Positions 37,328 through 48,012 of a DNA stretch of 64,000 nt are shown one piece after another. The notes beneath the pieces are model-generated. The model did no database searches and was not told the DNA's origin. It saw nothing but the letters and a program-made list of their open reading frames with translations. The position numbers and the translations under genes are program-made. The stretch is from Trichinella spiralis. Lineage: Eukaryota; Nematoda; Enoplea; Trichinellida; Trichinellidae. Each line of letters starts with the position of its first letter. Within the stretch, counting starts at the first letter, position 1. The stretch covers positions 5,170,395 to 5,234,394 of the forward strand of contig CM012953.1 in the NCBI GenBank assembly GCA_000181795.3, written 5' to 3'.

Positions 37328-39887
37328 TTCACGGCCGCGCCAGTCACGCGCCAATCGATCACGGCCATAAAGCTTTGTGAATCGACCCTTGTTCTCGCGT
37401 CGGGCGAGCGGCAAAATTTTCCACTAGTTCCCACATTGATTCCTGCTTCCACGCATTGTCGTCGATACTTGGTCACCAAAGACTGGTCGGCCGTATGGAC
37501 GTTCGACGTTGTTCTTTTCTACCTATTGCCACCGACAATATATGAGCTCAGTCTGCATCCCGAACGCTTGTCGTCACCATCCATCCAAACTGTCCAACAG
37601 TCTTCAGCTAAGATGAGAGAAGGTACTGTTTCTAATTTTTTTAAAATTTTCTCCATTCTTTTGATCATCTTGGACATTCATTCATTTTTCATCTTGAAAA
37701 ATTATTATTTCTCATTAATTTTTTTCTCTCCTATTTTAGCAACTTGTACAGCACAGCACAATACAATTTTGTAAGATTGAAACAAGCTTGAAGCTGGTTA
37801 TACAAATTGAAATAATTTTTATCAAAAATTAATAATTCATTTTCATTTTCTATAATTGTCACATATAAGTTTTTGATCACAATTTTCAGAGGGCTTTTTC
37901 GGAAAATGGTGCATTTTTTTAGTAAATAGGAGGCAATTGCTGTGGATAAATATGATAAATAATGAATCGTGTGAACTTGGAACGTTTTTGACAATCATCA
38001 TCACATGTCGCCAATTGTTTCAAATTTGGTAACAAAGCAACGCCAACAATGCATAACTTTATGCATAAAACACGTTGTTGATAAGCTTTGATTTTAAAAT
38101 TAAATTGTTTTTTACGCTCTCAGATTGGTTTTATAGACTTTCTCTCTTTCGAGTCTTTCAAGCTTTATCATTGCAATGGGAAATTTTAATATTTGCATTA
38201 AACAACATGTGATTGAAGAAATGAAAAATAAACAAAATGTATATTTTAAAAAATGAATATTCTGCATTTCTGATTATTTGAAATTGTTTGTTCGCATGTT
38301 TCATATTGACATTGTAGTGCAGTCGTTTTGTGAACATTTTTGTGAAAATGAGTTTTCACTTTTAATTGTAAAAATAGCTTTTCATAATTTGAAACATATT
38401 CAGAATAAAAATATTCCATTTTGTAAAACGATTACACAATTGAAAAGTAGTTTCAAGTTTAAAATGTGAAGTATCAAAATTGTGGTTATGGAATCAACAA
38501 TTTAAATTTTTTGTAGCAAAATCATGCATGATGTCGTGCAAAGTAGCTTACCTCATAAACTCAGGATGACTGAAGTCATTTTATTTTTTTTAATGCAGTT
38601 TATTTATAATGAAATTTATTTACTGTTTCCAGGACTGTTTTTATTTGTAATCAGGTAACGAGCATTGAATTGAAAGCACCACTTTCATCTGCTAGATTGA
38701 ATTGTTTCTTATTTTTTGTTTTCAGATGCTTAATATAAATTTATATTTTGAACAATTCGAGCTTATTAGTTAAAAAGGCAATTTTTACACTCATCGGTTG
38801 AACGCAGCATGCTTTGAAGCTTCTTTGTTCATCGTATCGTTGTCAACAACAATGATAGTGTTCTGTTTGATACTGCTAATAAAGGTAAATGAAAAGCTAG
38901 CAGTTTAGCTGTTTCATCCATCTCATTTCAAATTAAACCATATTTGTGTAAAATTAAATCACATTTGTATAATAAAAGCGGTAAAAAATAGAATAAATAA
39001 AAGTGCAACCTGCTTTAATTTATTGTCTCTGCTAACATGCGTCGAATTGATCTTTATTCATTTTGAACATTAAAAAGTATTAATTTTTTATTTTGAAAGC
39101 ATGATTTTTTGTATACTTGTAAGTAATACAATTCGTAGATATAATACAAGTTTGGGATAATAATTTTCCCATGTAATCAAACTTTCAATATAGTATTAGT
39201 AGATGATCCGATTTTATTTATTTATTTAGAATGACGATTAATTGTAAACTTGAATAATGATTTGTACAGTAGTAGCAGTGCATTTTTTAATGATAATTTC
39301 TTTATACATTTGTAGCATCTGATAACGAAGAAATTGCAATGGTTGGGATAATAGATGAATAGATATAATTAATTAATTAATAATTTTGTTATTTTTTTAT
39401 AATTTGATTTTTGAAAAAAAAAGTTATATGATTGGTAGATAATTTCGAATTGTTGAAATGATGTCAGATATTGAAGTATGCTTAAAAGTATGAGAGGAGA
39501 CGCTTGAGCATGGATGCAGTTCCATTTGATAAACTATCGTTGATTAAGTTCTATACATTTGGCTCAGTTCTACTTTTCAACTATTGCGCAATTTACAAGC
39601 TAGTAAGCCAGTATTTAGTTTGAGACTGGCTGGCTGGCTGGCTGGTTGGTGGTTTGAAATGTTGGCTCCAAAGCACACGCCTCTCTCGATCGAACCGCTG
39701 TTGACTTCGCGTGCGCGAGGAGGCTGCCTAGCCTTCATGGATTTCCACGCGACCATTGATTTTGTTCCACTTTGTGCTTTCCTCTCTCTCTCTCTCTTAA
39801 CTCGTTCTGCACACACACACACATATATACATAAATACACACCACACTTACTGCCTCTGCTCACTCACTTTCACTCTCACACTCTAT

Positions 39888-39914
<27 letters not shown>
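39888..39914. repeat. (CA)n microsatellite
   Basis: About 13 CA units, preceded by a looser CA/CT-rich stretch from about 39810. Confidence 0.85.
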
Positions 39915-39918
<4 letters not shown>

Positions 39919-42750
39919 TTTATCTCCTCTTTATTCTTGCTAGTTCTCAATTTCGAAGCACTTACGCGTTTGTGCCGCTAGGCAACACAACTTCCCACGT
40001 GCTTGCTTGAAATATACCCAACTTGACAGGGCTGACTGTGTCAAACGAGAATATCCATTCAATTCCAAATGTTGATGATGAAAATTCAAAATTTGGATTC
40101 TTTCAAAGAATAGTGAAAAAAAAAGAAAATGCCAAAAACTTCCCCACACCACCCAACCCTGAGGCACCAAGTTCATATATGCTTCCCATCTGGTGGTGTT
40201 GTTGAAATGAATGCTTCAAGCGAATAGGGGAAATTTTGTCATCGCATATACAATTGGTGTTGGTTTATTTTTATTTTTTTTCATATGCAAAATATTATTC
40301 ATGTGATAGTTGGAAAAGTGGGAAATTTGAATTGAAACAAAGAAATCAACAGCCAGTATAAGAAGAAGAAGAAGAAGCTTTGGTGTCGTTCAACCCTTAC
40401 CGGACGTTGGCGCTTTATCAGCAGACGCACAACAGTCAGCTGGAACACAAGCGAGCTAAGTTTGAAGAACCCAATTGATTATTTTGTCAGCCAAGCCAAT
40501 ACAATCATCGCCGTCAGTGGGCAGGGAGATTTTCCTATCGGTGGCGCCGTATTGCATTTATAGTCGTCAATATTGGTAACAAGTTTCCAAGTTCCAGTTC
40601 AGAGAATTCGATAATTGAAGCTACACGAAATTTATTGAAACGTCCATTTCAGTTTTACAAAAATTGCCCAACTCCAAACTGGCAAAATGGGGAAATTGGT
40701 GTTTTTTGTCAAAGCAAAAAAAAAAACAAGAAAGAAAGAATTGAACCTGAGTTGTTTAATACGTCACTACCGTGTGATAACTGTAGAAATTTTCGAAGGG
40801 AAAAGGGAAATTTTTTCATTTTCACTTAATTAGCATATGAAAATTTAAAATTATTAATTGATTTCTGAAAAAAAATTATTATTATTATTATTACTAGATG
40901 GAGAAATCGAAATCAACAAAATCTTAGCAGTGGGGTAATCAAAAAAAAGAAAAGTTTATGAAAAAAGCACTTTGCTAATTGTTATTTTTATTAGTTAAAT
41001 TAAAAAAATAAAATTATATTGTGAGAGTTTGTTTAACGTTTTCAATTATAGAGATATTTGAAATATTTTTTTAATTTTTTTGAATAAAGTTGATAGATTT
41101 TGTTAATTATCAAAGGTTGGCTTAAACTTTGTTTTGTTCGTTTCAAATTCACAAATTCAGAATTCATTTTTGAATATAATTTTATTCGTTGGGAAAATTT
41201 TTGACAGGTTTTGTTCATTTATTCATTCGTGAAAAATGAAAGCTAACAATAATAAAAAGAAAAAGCAAATAAATTGTTTGAAAAAAATGTAAATTTTCTC
41301 ATTCTTTTCGTTGCTTGTCAAAAATTAGCCGAAGGCCAAGAAAGTGTGAACGAGAAGCATTTTCTCACAATAGTTTGCTACAAATATAGCAACCAAAACT
41401 GATCGGGCGTGTCATTTTTGTTAGCTAAAATTAGGTCACATGAGTGTCGCTGTGATCAACTTTTCATCATGAGCATAAGCATAAGCATGTTCAGGGGAGG
41501 GATGATTTTTTTCCTGCAAGCTTCGAGTGGTTCAGTGGTGCACGAAATGACTAATCGACTAACAATGTTGTTGTTGCTGTTGTTGTTGGGATTTTTTCCC
41601 TTGCAACCGACAAACAATGGAACTTGACAGATGCTTGTTCGAAGGGTGGAAATTTTTACCATGAAAATTGTGAAGCTTCACCGCGGTTGTCAAGAGCGAT
41701 GGAGCTGCGCCTAGATGGTGATCAGTTGCGTCCTTGGTGGACCCATTTGTTTTCGATTAAGGTCACCGGGCTGCAGTCAGGGGCGCGGCCCAATTTTGAC
41801 GGATGACCGTATAACGTGTGTGCTGGCTGGCGGTCACCGACCCCGGCGAACGAGAGGTTTCACGGACCGTCCGCGCCGCCCACGTCCGGTCAGAGCCGAA
41901 CGAACATTCGAGCCATATTTGTCCAACATGCAGCTTCTTTGATGGCTTTGTTGTTGTTGTCTTCAAGCTCAGAATAAGCTAAATTTAAAATTGAGGTAAA
42001 AATAAGTTTTATTATCCACATGTGTATTGTTTTTTGAATTTAAATTATTATTCAATGAATAGTTTTGATTAAAAAAATAGAATTTTTGACAAATGGCAAA
42101 TTTTTACGACATTCACGTACATTTGACACGACATTCCTTTTTCATTGTGTGTGTGTGTGTGTGTGTGTTCAACGTCACCAATGGCGGTGTGCACAGTTTG
42201 CTATTAATACATACATGCACACATACATATAAGGTTGGATTTGTTTGAATTGAGACTGGTGAAAATCGTAGGCTTGTGTGTATATTTGTTGTAAATTTGG
42301 AAAGGAAAAAAAATTATTTTATTAAATTCTACAACAACAACAACAAGAAGAAGATATTAAAATAATAGCTTCACATTTCCGTTTATTTGTACCGAGATTT
42401 TTGATTGATAATGTTGATGATTCATCATCATCATCATCAACGTTGGTAGTCAACGGATGATGATTCATTTATTCATCATGTCCATTGTCGATTGGAACGG
42501 GTCGACCATTATCAACGTTTGACACTTTTAACATAATGTTCATACGTTGTTGCCATTTAATAATAACAATAATAATAGCTGATGATGAAGAACAGATACG
42601 CCTGGCATAGCATACACATCGTTCGTTTTGTTATTACAAAATTTTTAAAAAAAGGAAAAAAAAGGAAAAGTAGCGAATTTAAGAAGAGGATGTCAAATAA
42701 TTTGATTAATTATTTCTAATTTCCGGCTTTGTTGACATCAGATTTAGCGA

Positions 42751-42778
42751 ATGGATGGATGGATGGATGGATGGATGT
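42751..42778. repeat. (ATGG)n tetranucleotide array
   Basis: About seven ATGG units in tandem. Confidence 0.85.
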
Positions 42779-43685
42779 AAGCCGGCTAGGTGGCTTTTTG
42801 TCGTCGCCATTGTTGTTGTTCTTGTCATTGTTACGGGGGAGGGTAGAGCAAAAGCAAAAGCAAAGGAAGCATGAGAGGCAGGGGAAATGTTTCTCGCAAC
42901 CTGATTGGCCAGTATAAAAAGCTGCCAACGATGAACGTGAAAAACGCGCTTATTACGCTCGAGCACCGGGCCGGGAGCGATGCCATTTCACAAGAGCAGG
43001 TTTTGCCGGCGCAAAACTCGGTCGCTTGTCAACTCGACCAATAATTATTGAAAACGGGGTTCCAGACATCCTTCGCAACTCAGCTCCAATCAACCGTCTG
43101 TATTATAATTTTTTCCTTCTCCCCCTCCCCCTCCCCAACATTTTATTTCCTGTCTACAGCAGCAACAACAACAGCAGACAACCATATTCAGCAAACTATT
43201 CAATATATGCAGGTTAATATATTTTTATTTATTATTATTCAAAATTAATAATTTCAAATCAATTCAATGGGCACAGCAAATGACTAGCTAGCAAGGTAGG
43301 TTTTTGGCTTGGCAGATACATACATACATGGATAGATAGGCAAAATCATGAATACAAAGTAAGCTAATTTCTTTCTTTGTTCATTTCGTATTTATTATAT
43401 AATTAACGTTATTTTTAATGGAAAAATTAATATATTTATTTTTCGAATAATTTCCAACAACAAAAAGAAGTGAAGAAAAGTTTGTCTGTCTGTCTCTCTC
43501 TCTCTATTTTGAAAAGTTGAAGCTTTTATGTTGAAGCAATCAATGAAAATGAGGTTTTCAAACTGGTCGTTTTGCCTGGTTCTTCTCCTTCACTGGTTCA
43601 AGGTTTTCCGTCTTACTGTCATTTTCTCTTTTTCTCTCGTCAAGTTTTCTTTTTTTTTTAAACAAAGAATTACTTGAAAAAAAAC

Positions 43686-43703
43686 ATATATATATATATA
43701 TAT
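43686..43703. repeat. (TA)n microsatellite
   Basis: About nine TA units. Confidence 0.8.
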
Positions 43704-45446
43704 CTATTAGCTTCAGATTAATTAATCAATTGAATAATAAATAGATTTTACTTATTTTTCTGTATAGACATCCGTGTAAGCAGAATATTTTTTCCCCACC
43801 TTTGTTGTTGTTGTTGTTGTTGTCTCATTATTTGGCGTTGAATCGCTCAGTTTGTAGGCCTGCTATTGCGCGCTACGAGCGCCTCGCTGTTTGCCCAGTT
43901 ACGCCGCCGCTTCTACTGACTGACTGACTGACGACGTTGGTCAACAAAACTGCTGCGATTAGCGAGCACCGATTGAAACCAAATACGACGCCATACAGAC
44001 GCTGGTGACAAGCCATCCGAATGTATTCATTCTTCTCTTCAATTTTATGAATTATGAATATTTTTTTCAAAAAAATGGAATATTCTTTTTTTTCAGATTT
44101 TATTTTCTATAAATATACGCAATTTTTGAATACCAAAAAATGGAAGACTAATCTCTACAATTTTGCACCAATAGAAATATATATATATATAAGTATAGAA
44201 GCTTTGAAGCCTCTTCGGATCGGTCGATGGTGGTGCTTCTTGCTAATGGGCGTCAGTCGACTGACGACTGGAAAAACTGGCCTTGGAGAGTTTGATTGGA
44301 TTTCAACCAATCCGGTCCTCAATCAACAGCGCAACGTACAGTCAATCGACAGACAGAGCAGCGCCACTATCTTCCTCCACTTTACGGTCGGAACATTTCC
44401 ACGCTCGCCTCTATTATTCCTCCAATTCCATTCTGTGTTAGTTTCAACGACAATCGAAAGTATGCAAATTTATTTTTATTAATTTAATGAGATTTTTTTA
44501 AAATTTAATTCCCCCCACCCCGAAAAAAAATTGGAAAATTTGAATAATTTTCCCACGTCTACTTTCGAGAGACTTGATTAATTTGGTTTTCGAGTAAGAC
44601 TGTTGCGAGAAAACTTTTTTCAGTTTCTTCATTCCACGATTTTTCAATTGCCACGTTGCGCTGTTTGTCCAAGCAGTGAAAATATGTTGGGCATATTCCA
44701 TTTTTCAGATGTCACCATTGAACCGTTGACGTCACGTTGAAACGGAAATGAAGTGAACAAAAAAAAATAGAGAGAAAACAGAGCAAATTATAATAAGTAT
44801 ACCATTCGTTCGTTGCTATACCATACCAAAAATTGGTGACCAATTTTAGAAGAAGATGATTGACGGTGATTATTTAAATTTTTATTTTTGATTTATTGTC
44901 AATTTGAAAAAAAATACAATGGAAGAGAAGATGGAGAAGATCAAAAATGGAAAAACTGATAGACAGACAGACAGACAGTGTCTGGCTGTCTGTCTGTCTG
45001 TGTGTGTGTGCGTTTCTGGTCTGTTTGTCATTGGCGTATGGCGGCTGCTTTGGTTGTCGTCGTTTTATAAAACAAGCATCAGCAACGTTAGCGAAAGCGG
45101 AACGCAAGACACGCATCTGGCGACAAGCAGGCCACGATGAGAGCCTTGTGCGATTTCACCTCCTTCTTCCTTGTGCACAGAAATTTTTACCGGTGTGGTG
45201 ATTTCAACGTTCTGGCCCTGCCTTTTCTTCCACGTGTCAACATGCCACGTTATACCACATTATTTTTTACACTCTTTTTCTTTCTGCTCACAACGGCGGA
45301 ACATGTGGCGGCGGCGTTGAAAACTTTTCTCGACGCTCGTTTATTTTATATCCATCATCAATCAAATCAATCCGTCCATTTATTAATGATTTCAAAATTT
45401 TGTTATTAATACAACAACAAATATTATCATGTATATATATTTTTTT

Positions 45447-45466
45447 GGGGGGGGGTGGGGAGGGGG
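45447..45466 (+). repeat. G-run tract with quadruplex potential
   Basis: Nine G, T, four G, A, then five G sit just after a TATATAT/T7 stretch. The nine-G run can supply two G3 tracts, giving four tracts in total. Confidence 0.6.
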
Positions 45467-45521
45467 ATATGGTCCATGAGAGCATTTTCAATAATGCAGC
45501 CGACCGTGATATTGTCGTCAC

Positions 45522-45557
45522 CGTCGTCGTCGTCGTCGTCGTTGTTGTTGTTGTTGT
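45522..45557. repeat. (GTC)n/(GTT)n trinucleotide array
   Basis: GTC units pass into GTT units. Similar GTT runs occur at 43803-43822, 46231-46254 and 61502-61523. Confidence 0.85.
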
Positions 45558-46105
45558 GAAAGAAGCAGTTATTAACATTAAGCCGTGTCGGCGCAGTCAG
45601 TTGGTGCTGTAAGCCAATCGGCGGTTTTGTTTGCTTTTTCAAATGGGCCGCTTTGAAATAATTGGCGCGTTCAGTAACGTCGTTGCCGTAGCGTTGCCCG
45701 TAGCCGTAGTTGTTGTTGTTAGCAGAAACCACCACCACCACCACCACCACCATTGTTACAGAATGACAAGAATATCGAGCCTGCATATCTGTTGTAGTTG
45801 TTGTTTTTTTGCTTGCTTCATCGTCATCTTTTTTTCGCCTAGGATGGTGTAAATTGTTCAATTTTTTAAATTTTAATATAGAATTAGGATTTTTTGCATC
45901 AAAGATTACAAAATCTCAAATTCACCGTCCGCTTGTCTGTATGTTTATTCGATGTACTCTGGCCGACGGTGATGGTTCAGTTGGTGGTTTGTTTTTTTTT
46001 GTGTTCTTTTACACTGCATCTTTTCGTTTAGCTTGCTTCGATTTTGTCCCTTTCTAGCTTAATATATTCAACGACCAAGCAAGCAAGCACAAGCCCACAT
46101 CGTAC

Positions 46106-46106
<1 letters not shown>

Positions 46107-46144
<38 letters not shown>
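46107..46144. repeat. (ATT)n microsatellite
   Basis: About 12 ATT units, one of the longest arrays in the window. Confidence 0.9.
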
Positions 46145-46145
<1 letters not shown>

Positions 46146-47477
46146 CTTGCTTGTCTGGCCGTATTCGTCCGTCATCCATTCGGCTCATTTCCACTATTTC
46201 AACGGTCATGTTGTTCGAGTTGTTGTTCGAATTGTTGTTGTTGTTGTTGTTGTTGATCAGTCTGTAAATGACCGACAGTGACCGCCGCCCGCGCGCCAGT
46301 TTCAAGGCTGATTGTGAATCGATGAATTGGTTGCTTGGCGCGGTGATCGGACATGAACGTGCCGTGCCGGTTCCGTTCGGTCCCGTCCTTGCGTGCGGCG
46401 GAGATTGGCCAGCCTCCTCCAGGTCAGTGGCCTTTAAAATGCAGCAGCAGTACTTGTGGTATTGGTAGTAGTAGTAGTAGTAGTAGTGGACGACCTCGGA
46501 CGACCCGACCCGAACCAACCCAAAGCTTGTCTGGGATCACTTCCTCTGTGCATTTCGAATACGACACACCAGCTGCTGTCGTCGGTCGACGAAAACAACC
46601 GTCGCTGCTGTTGGTTCAGGTGCCCTGGTGCCGAGAAGAACGTCCGTCCGTCAGTCGCATCTCCACCATCTTCCAACGCATCCATTTTCACGCATGCAGC
46701 TTGCTTACTCACACACACACAGTCAAACGTACGTCTGTCTATAACGCGCAGATGTACCACCGGTTCTACTGTGTATACGACGTTTGTGTCTGTCTGTTCA
46801 AACGTGGGCAAACACTAACGTCGAGCTCGCTTGGTTGCTGTTTTGGTCGCTTGCGGTCGACGTGTCGGTGCCAGTCGGCACCGTGACTACTATTAGTTAC
46901 ACAATGTTGTGTCTGGGTTGAGCTGAAAATTTGAATATCCAGTGAAATTTTCAATTAATCAATCAATCTATCAATCAATCAATTGTATTTTTTCTACATT
47001 CTAGTGACGTCATGTTTTCATTATATGTATATATCGGTTCAAATGAATCCATTGGACGAGATGGAAGAGAATTGGGAAAATAATTAATTAATTGTTCATG
47101 TTTGGTTCTGTTCATTTTGTATATTCTAAATGGATATGGAATATGGATAGAATTTTGTATGAAAACTTGTATTTTACGTGCATATGAATATGCATGCTTG
47201 TATGTTTGTGATTCGTCGATTTGCCTGCAGTTGCAACGGAACCAGGCCAGCAGCCGGTCGTCGGTCGGAACGGCCTGAACCGGCTTCAACGTTGTTGTTT
47301 ACTTGTTTGTGTGCCGCCAGTGCAACGCTGTTCAATACCGGGCGGGCGTGTTCTCATCCGAGTTGGTTGTTGGTAATTTTTCAGTCGAGCGCGGCGCCCT
47401 CATTTTCCATCTCTCCCACTCCTCTTCCCCACCTTGTTGGTGCCGTACATATACAACTGTTTCTCACTTTTACATTA

Positions 47478-47514
47478 CTCAGCTCAGCTCAGCTCAGCTC
47501 AGCTCAAATCAGAC

Positions 47515-47544
<30 letters not shown>
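47478..47544. repeat. (AGCTC)n and (GACA)n adjacent arrays
   Basis: AGCTC pentanucleotides at about 47478-47506 are followed by CAGA/GACA units at 47514-47544. Other GACA/GTCT arrays occur at 44960-44999 and 47746-47762. Confidence 0.85.
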
Positions 47545-47545
<1 letters not shown>

Positions 47546-47863
47546 TTTTGTTTTCATATCTTCTCTACGATAATGATGCAATGTTGATCAACGCGCGTTG
47601 GATATTGACGACCGCGCCCTTTGAGCCCCACCATCGTGTGTGTGTGTGTGGATGGAAATGGAAATTCCGGTTTAAGAGGTGGGGTGGCCGGCCGGTCGGC
47701 TACGACCAACCTTGACCGATTGATCAAAGCAACGCCAGGGTGTCCAGTCTGTCTGTCTGTCTGAATGTATTCGGTCGTGGCGCCATCGTGGTCGAGAATC
47801 ATCAATTCGTGTTTCACTGAAAAAAAACTTATTCAATTAATATTAATTCAAATTTCGTTTCAG

Positions 47864-48012
47864 ATTTGGAAGAGAAGAAGAGAAAAAAAAGGAAAATTTC
47901 TTCTTTTCGACAAATTTCCGTACGTGATCGTCATCAAACGTGAAAAAGCCGTGTGAAAAATTTGAATAATTAATTAATTTTCTGACGTGATTTTTCGTTT
48001 AAATTGAAATCG
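47864..48012 (+). promoter_or_regulatory. Putative 5' UTR exon of the zinc-finger gene
   Basis: A good acceptor (ATTTCGTTTCAG) ends at 47863 and the ATG follows 149 bases later with stops in between. The gene therefore probably has an upstream non-coding exon, or this is a trans-splice acceptor. Seen in sequence; use is inferred. Confidence 0.4.

Larger units (their letters stand above)
28766..47863. other. 19-kb non-coding block with GC islands and microsatellites
   Basis: No exon chain with domain support was found on either strand. From 28.8 to 34.2 kb the DNA is uniformly AT-rich. From about 34.4 kb on, GC-richer islands recur at 34.4-35.0, 35.7-35.9, 36.6-37.6, 39.6-39.8, 40.4-40.6, 41.4-41.95, 42.7-43.1, 43.85-44.0, 44.2-44.5, 45.0-45.3, 45.5-46.9 and 47.2-47.8 kb, with many simple repeats. 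The open frames there are repeat-driven (poly-Leu, Cys, Asn, His, Tyr). The block probably contains untranslated first exons and regulatory DNA of the flanking genes. Confidence 0.5.

Noticed and set aside
45427-46518. Asn- and Tyr-run frames on both strands
   Set aside because: They are translations of ATT/GTT/GTC microsatellites and lack splice or homology support.
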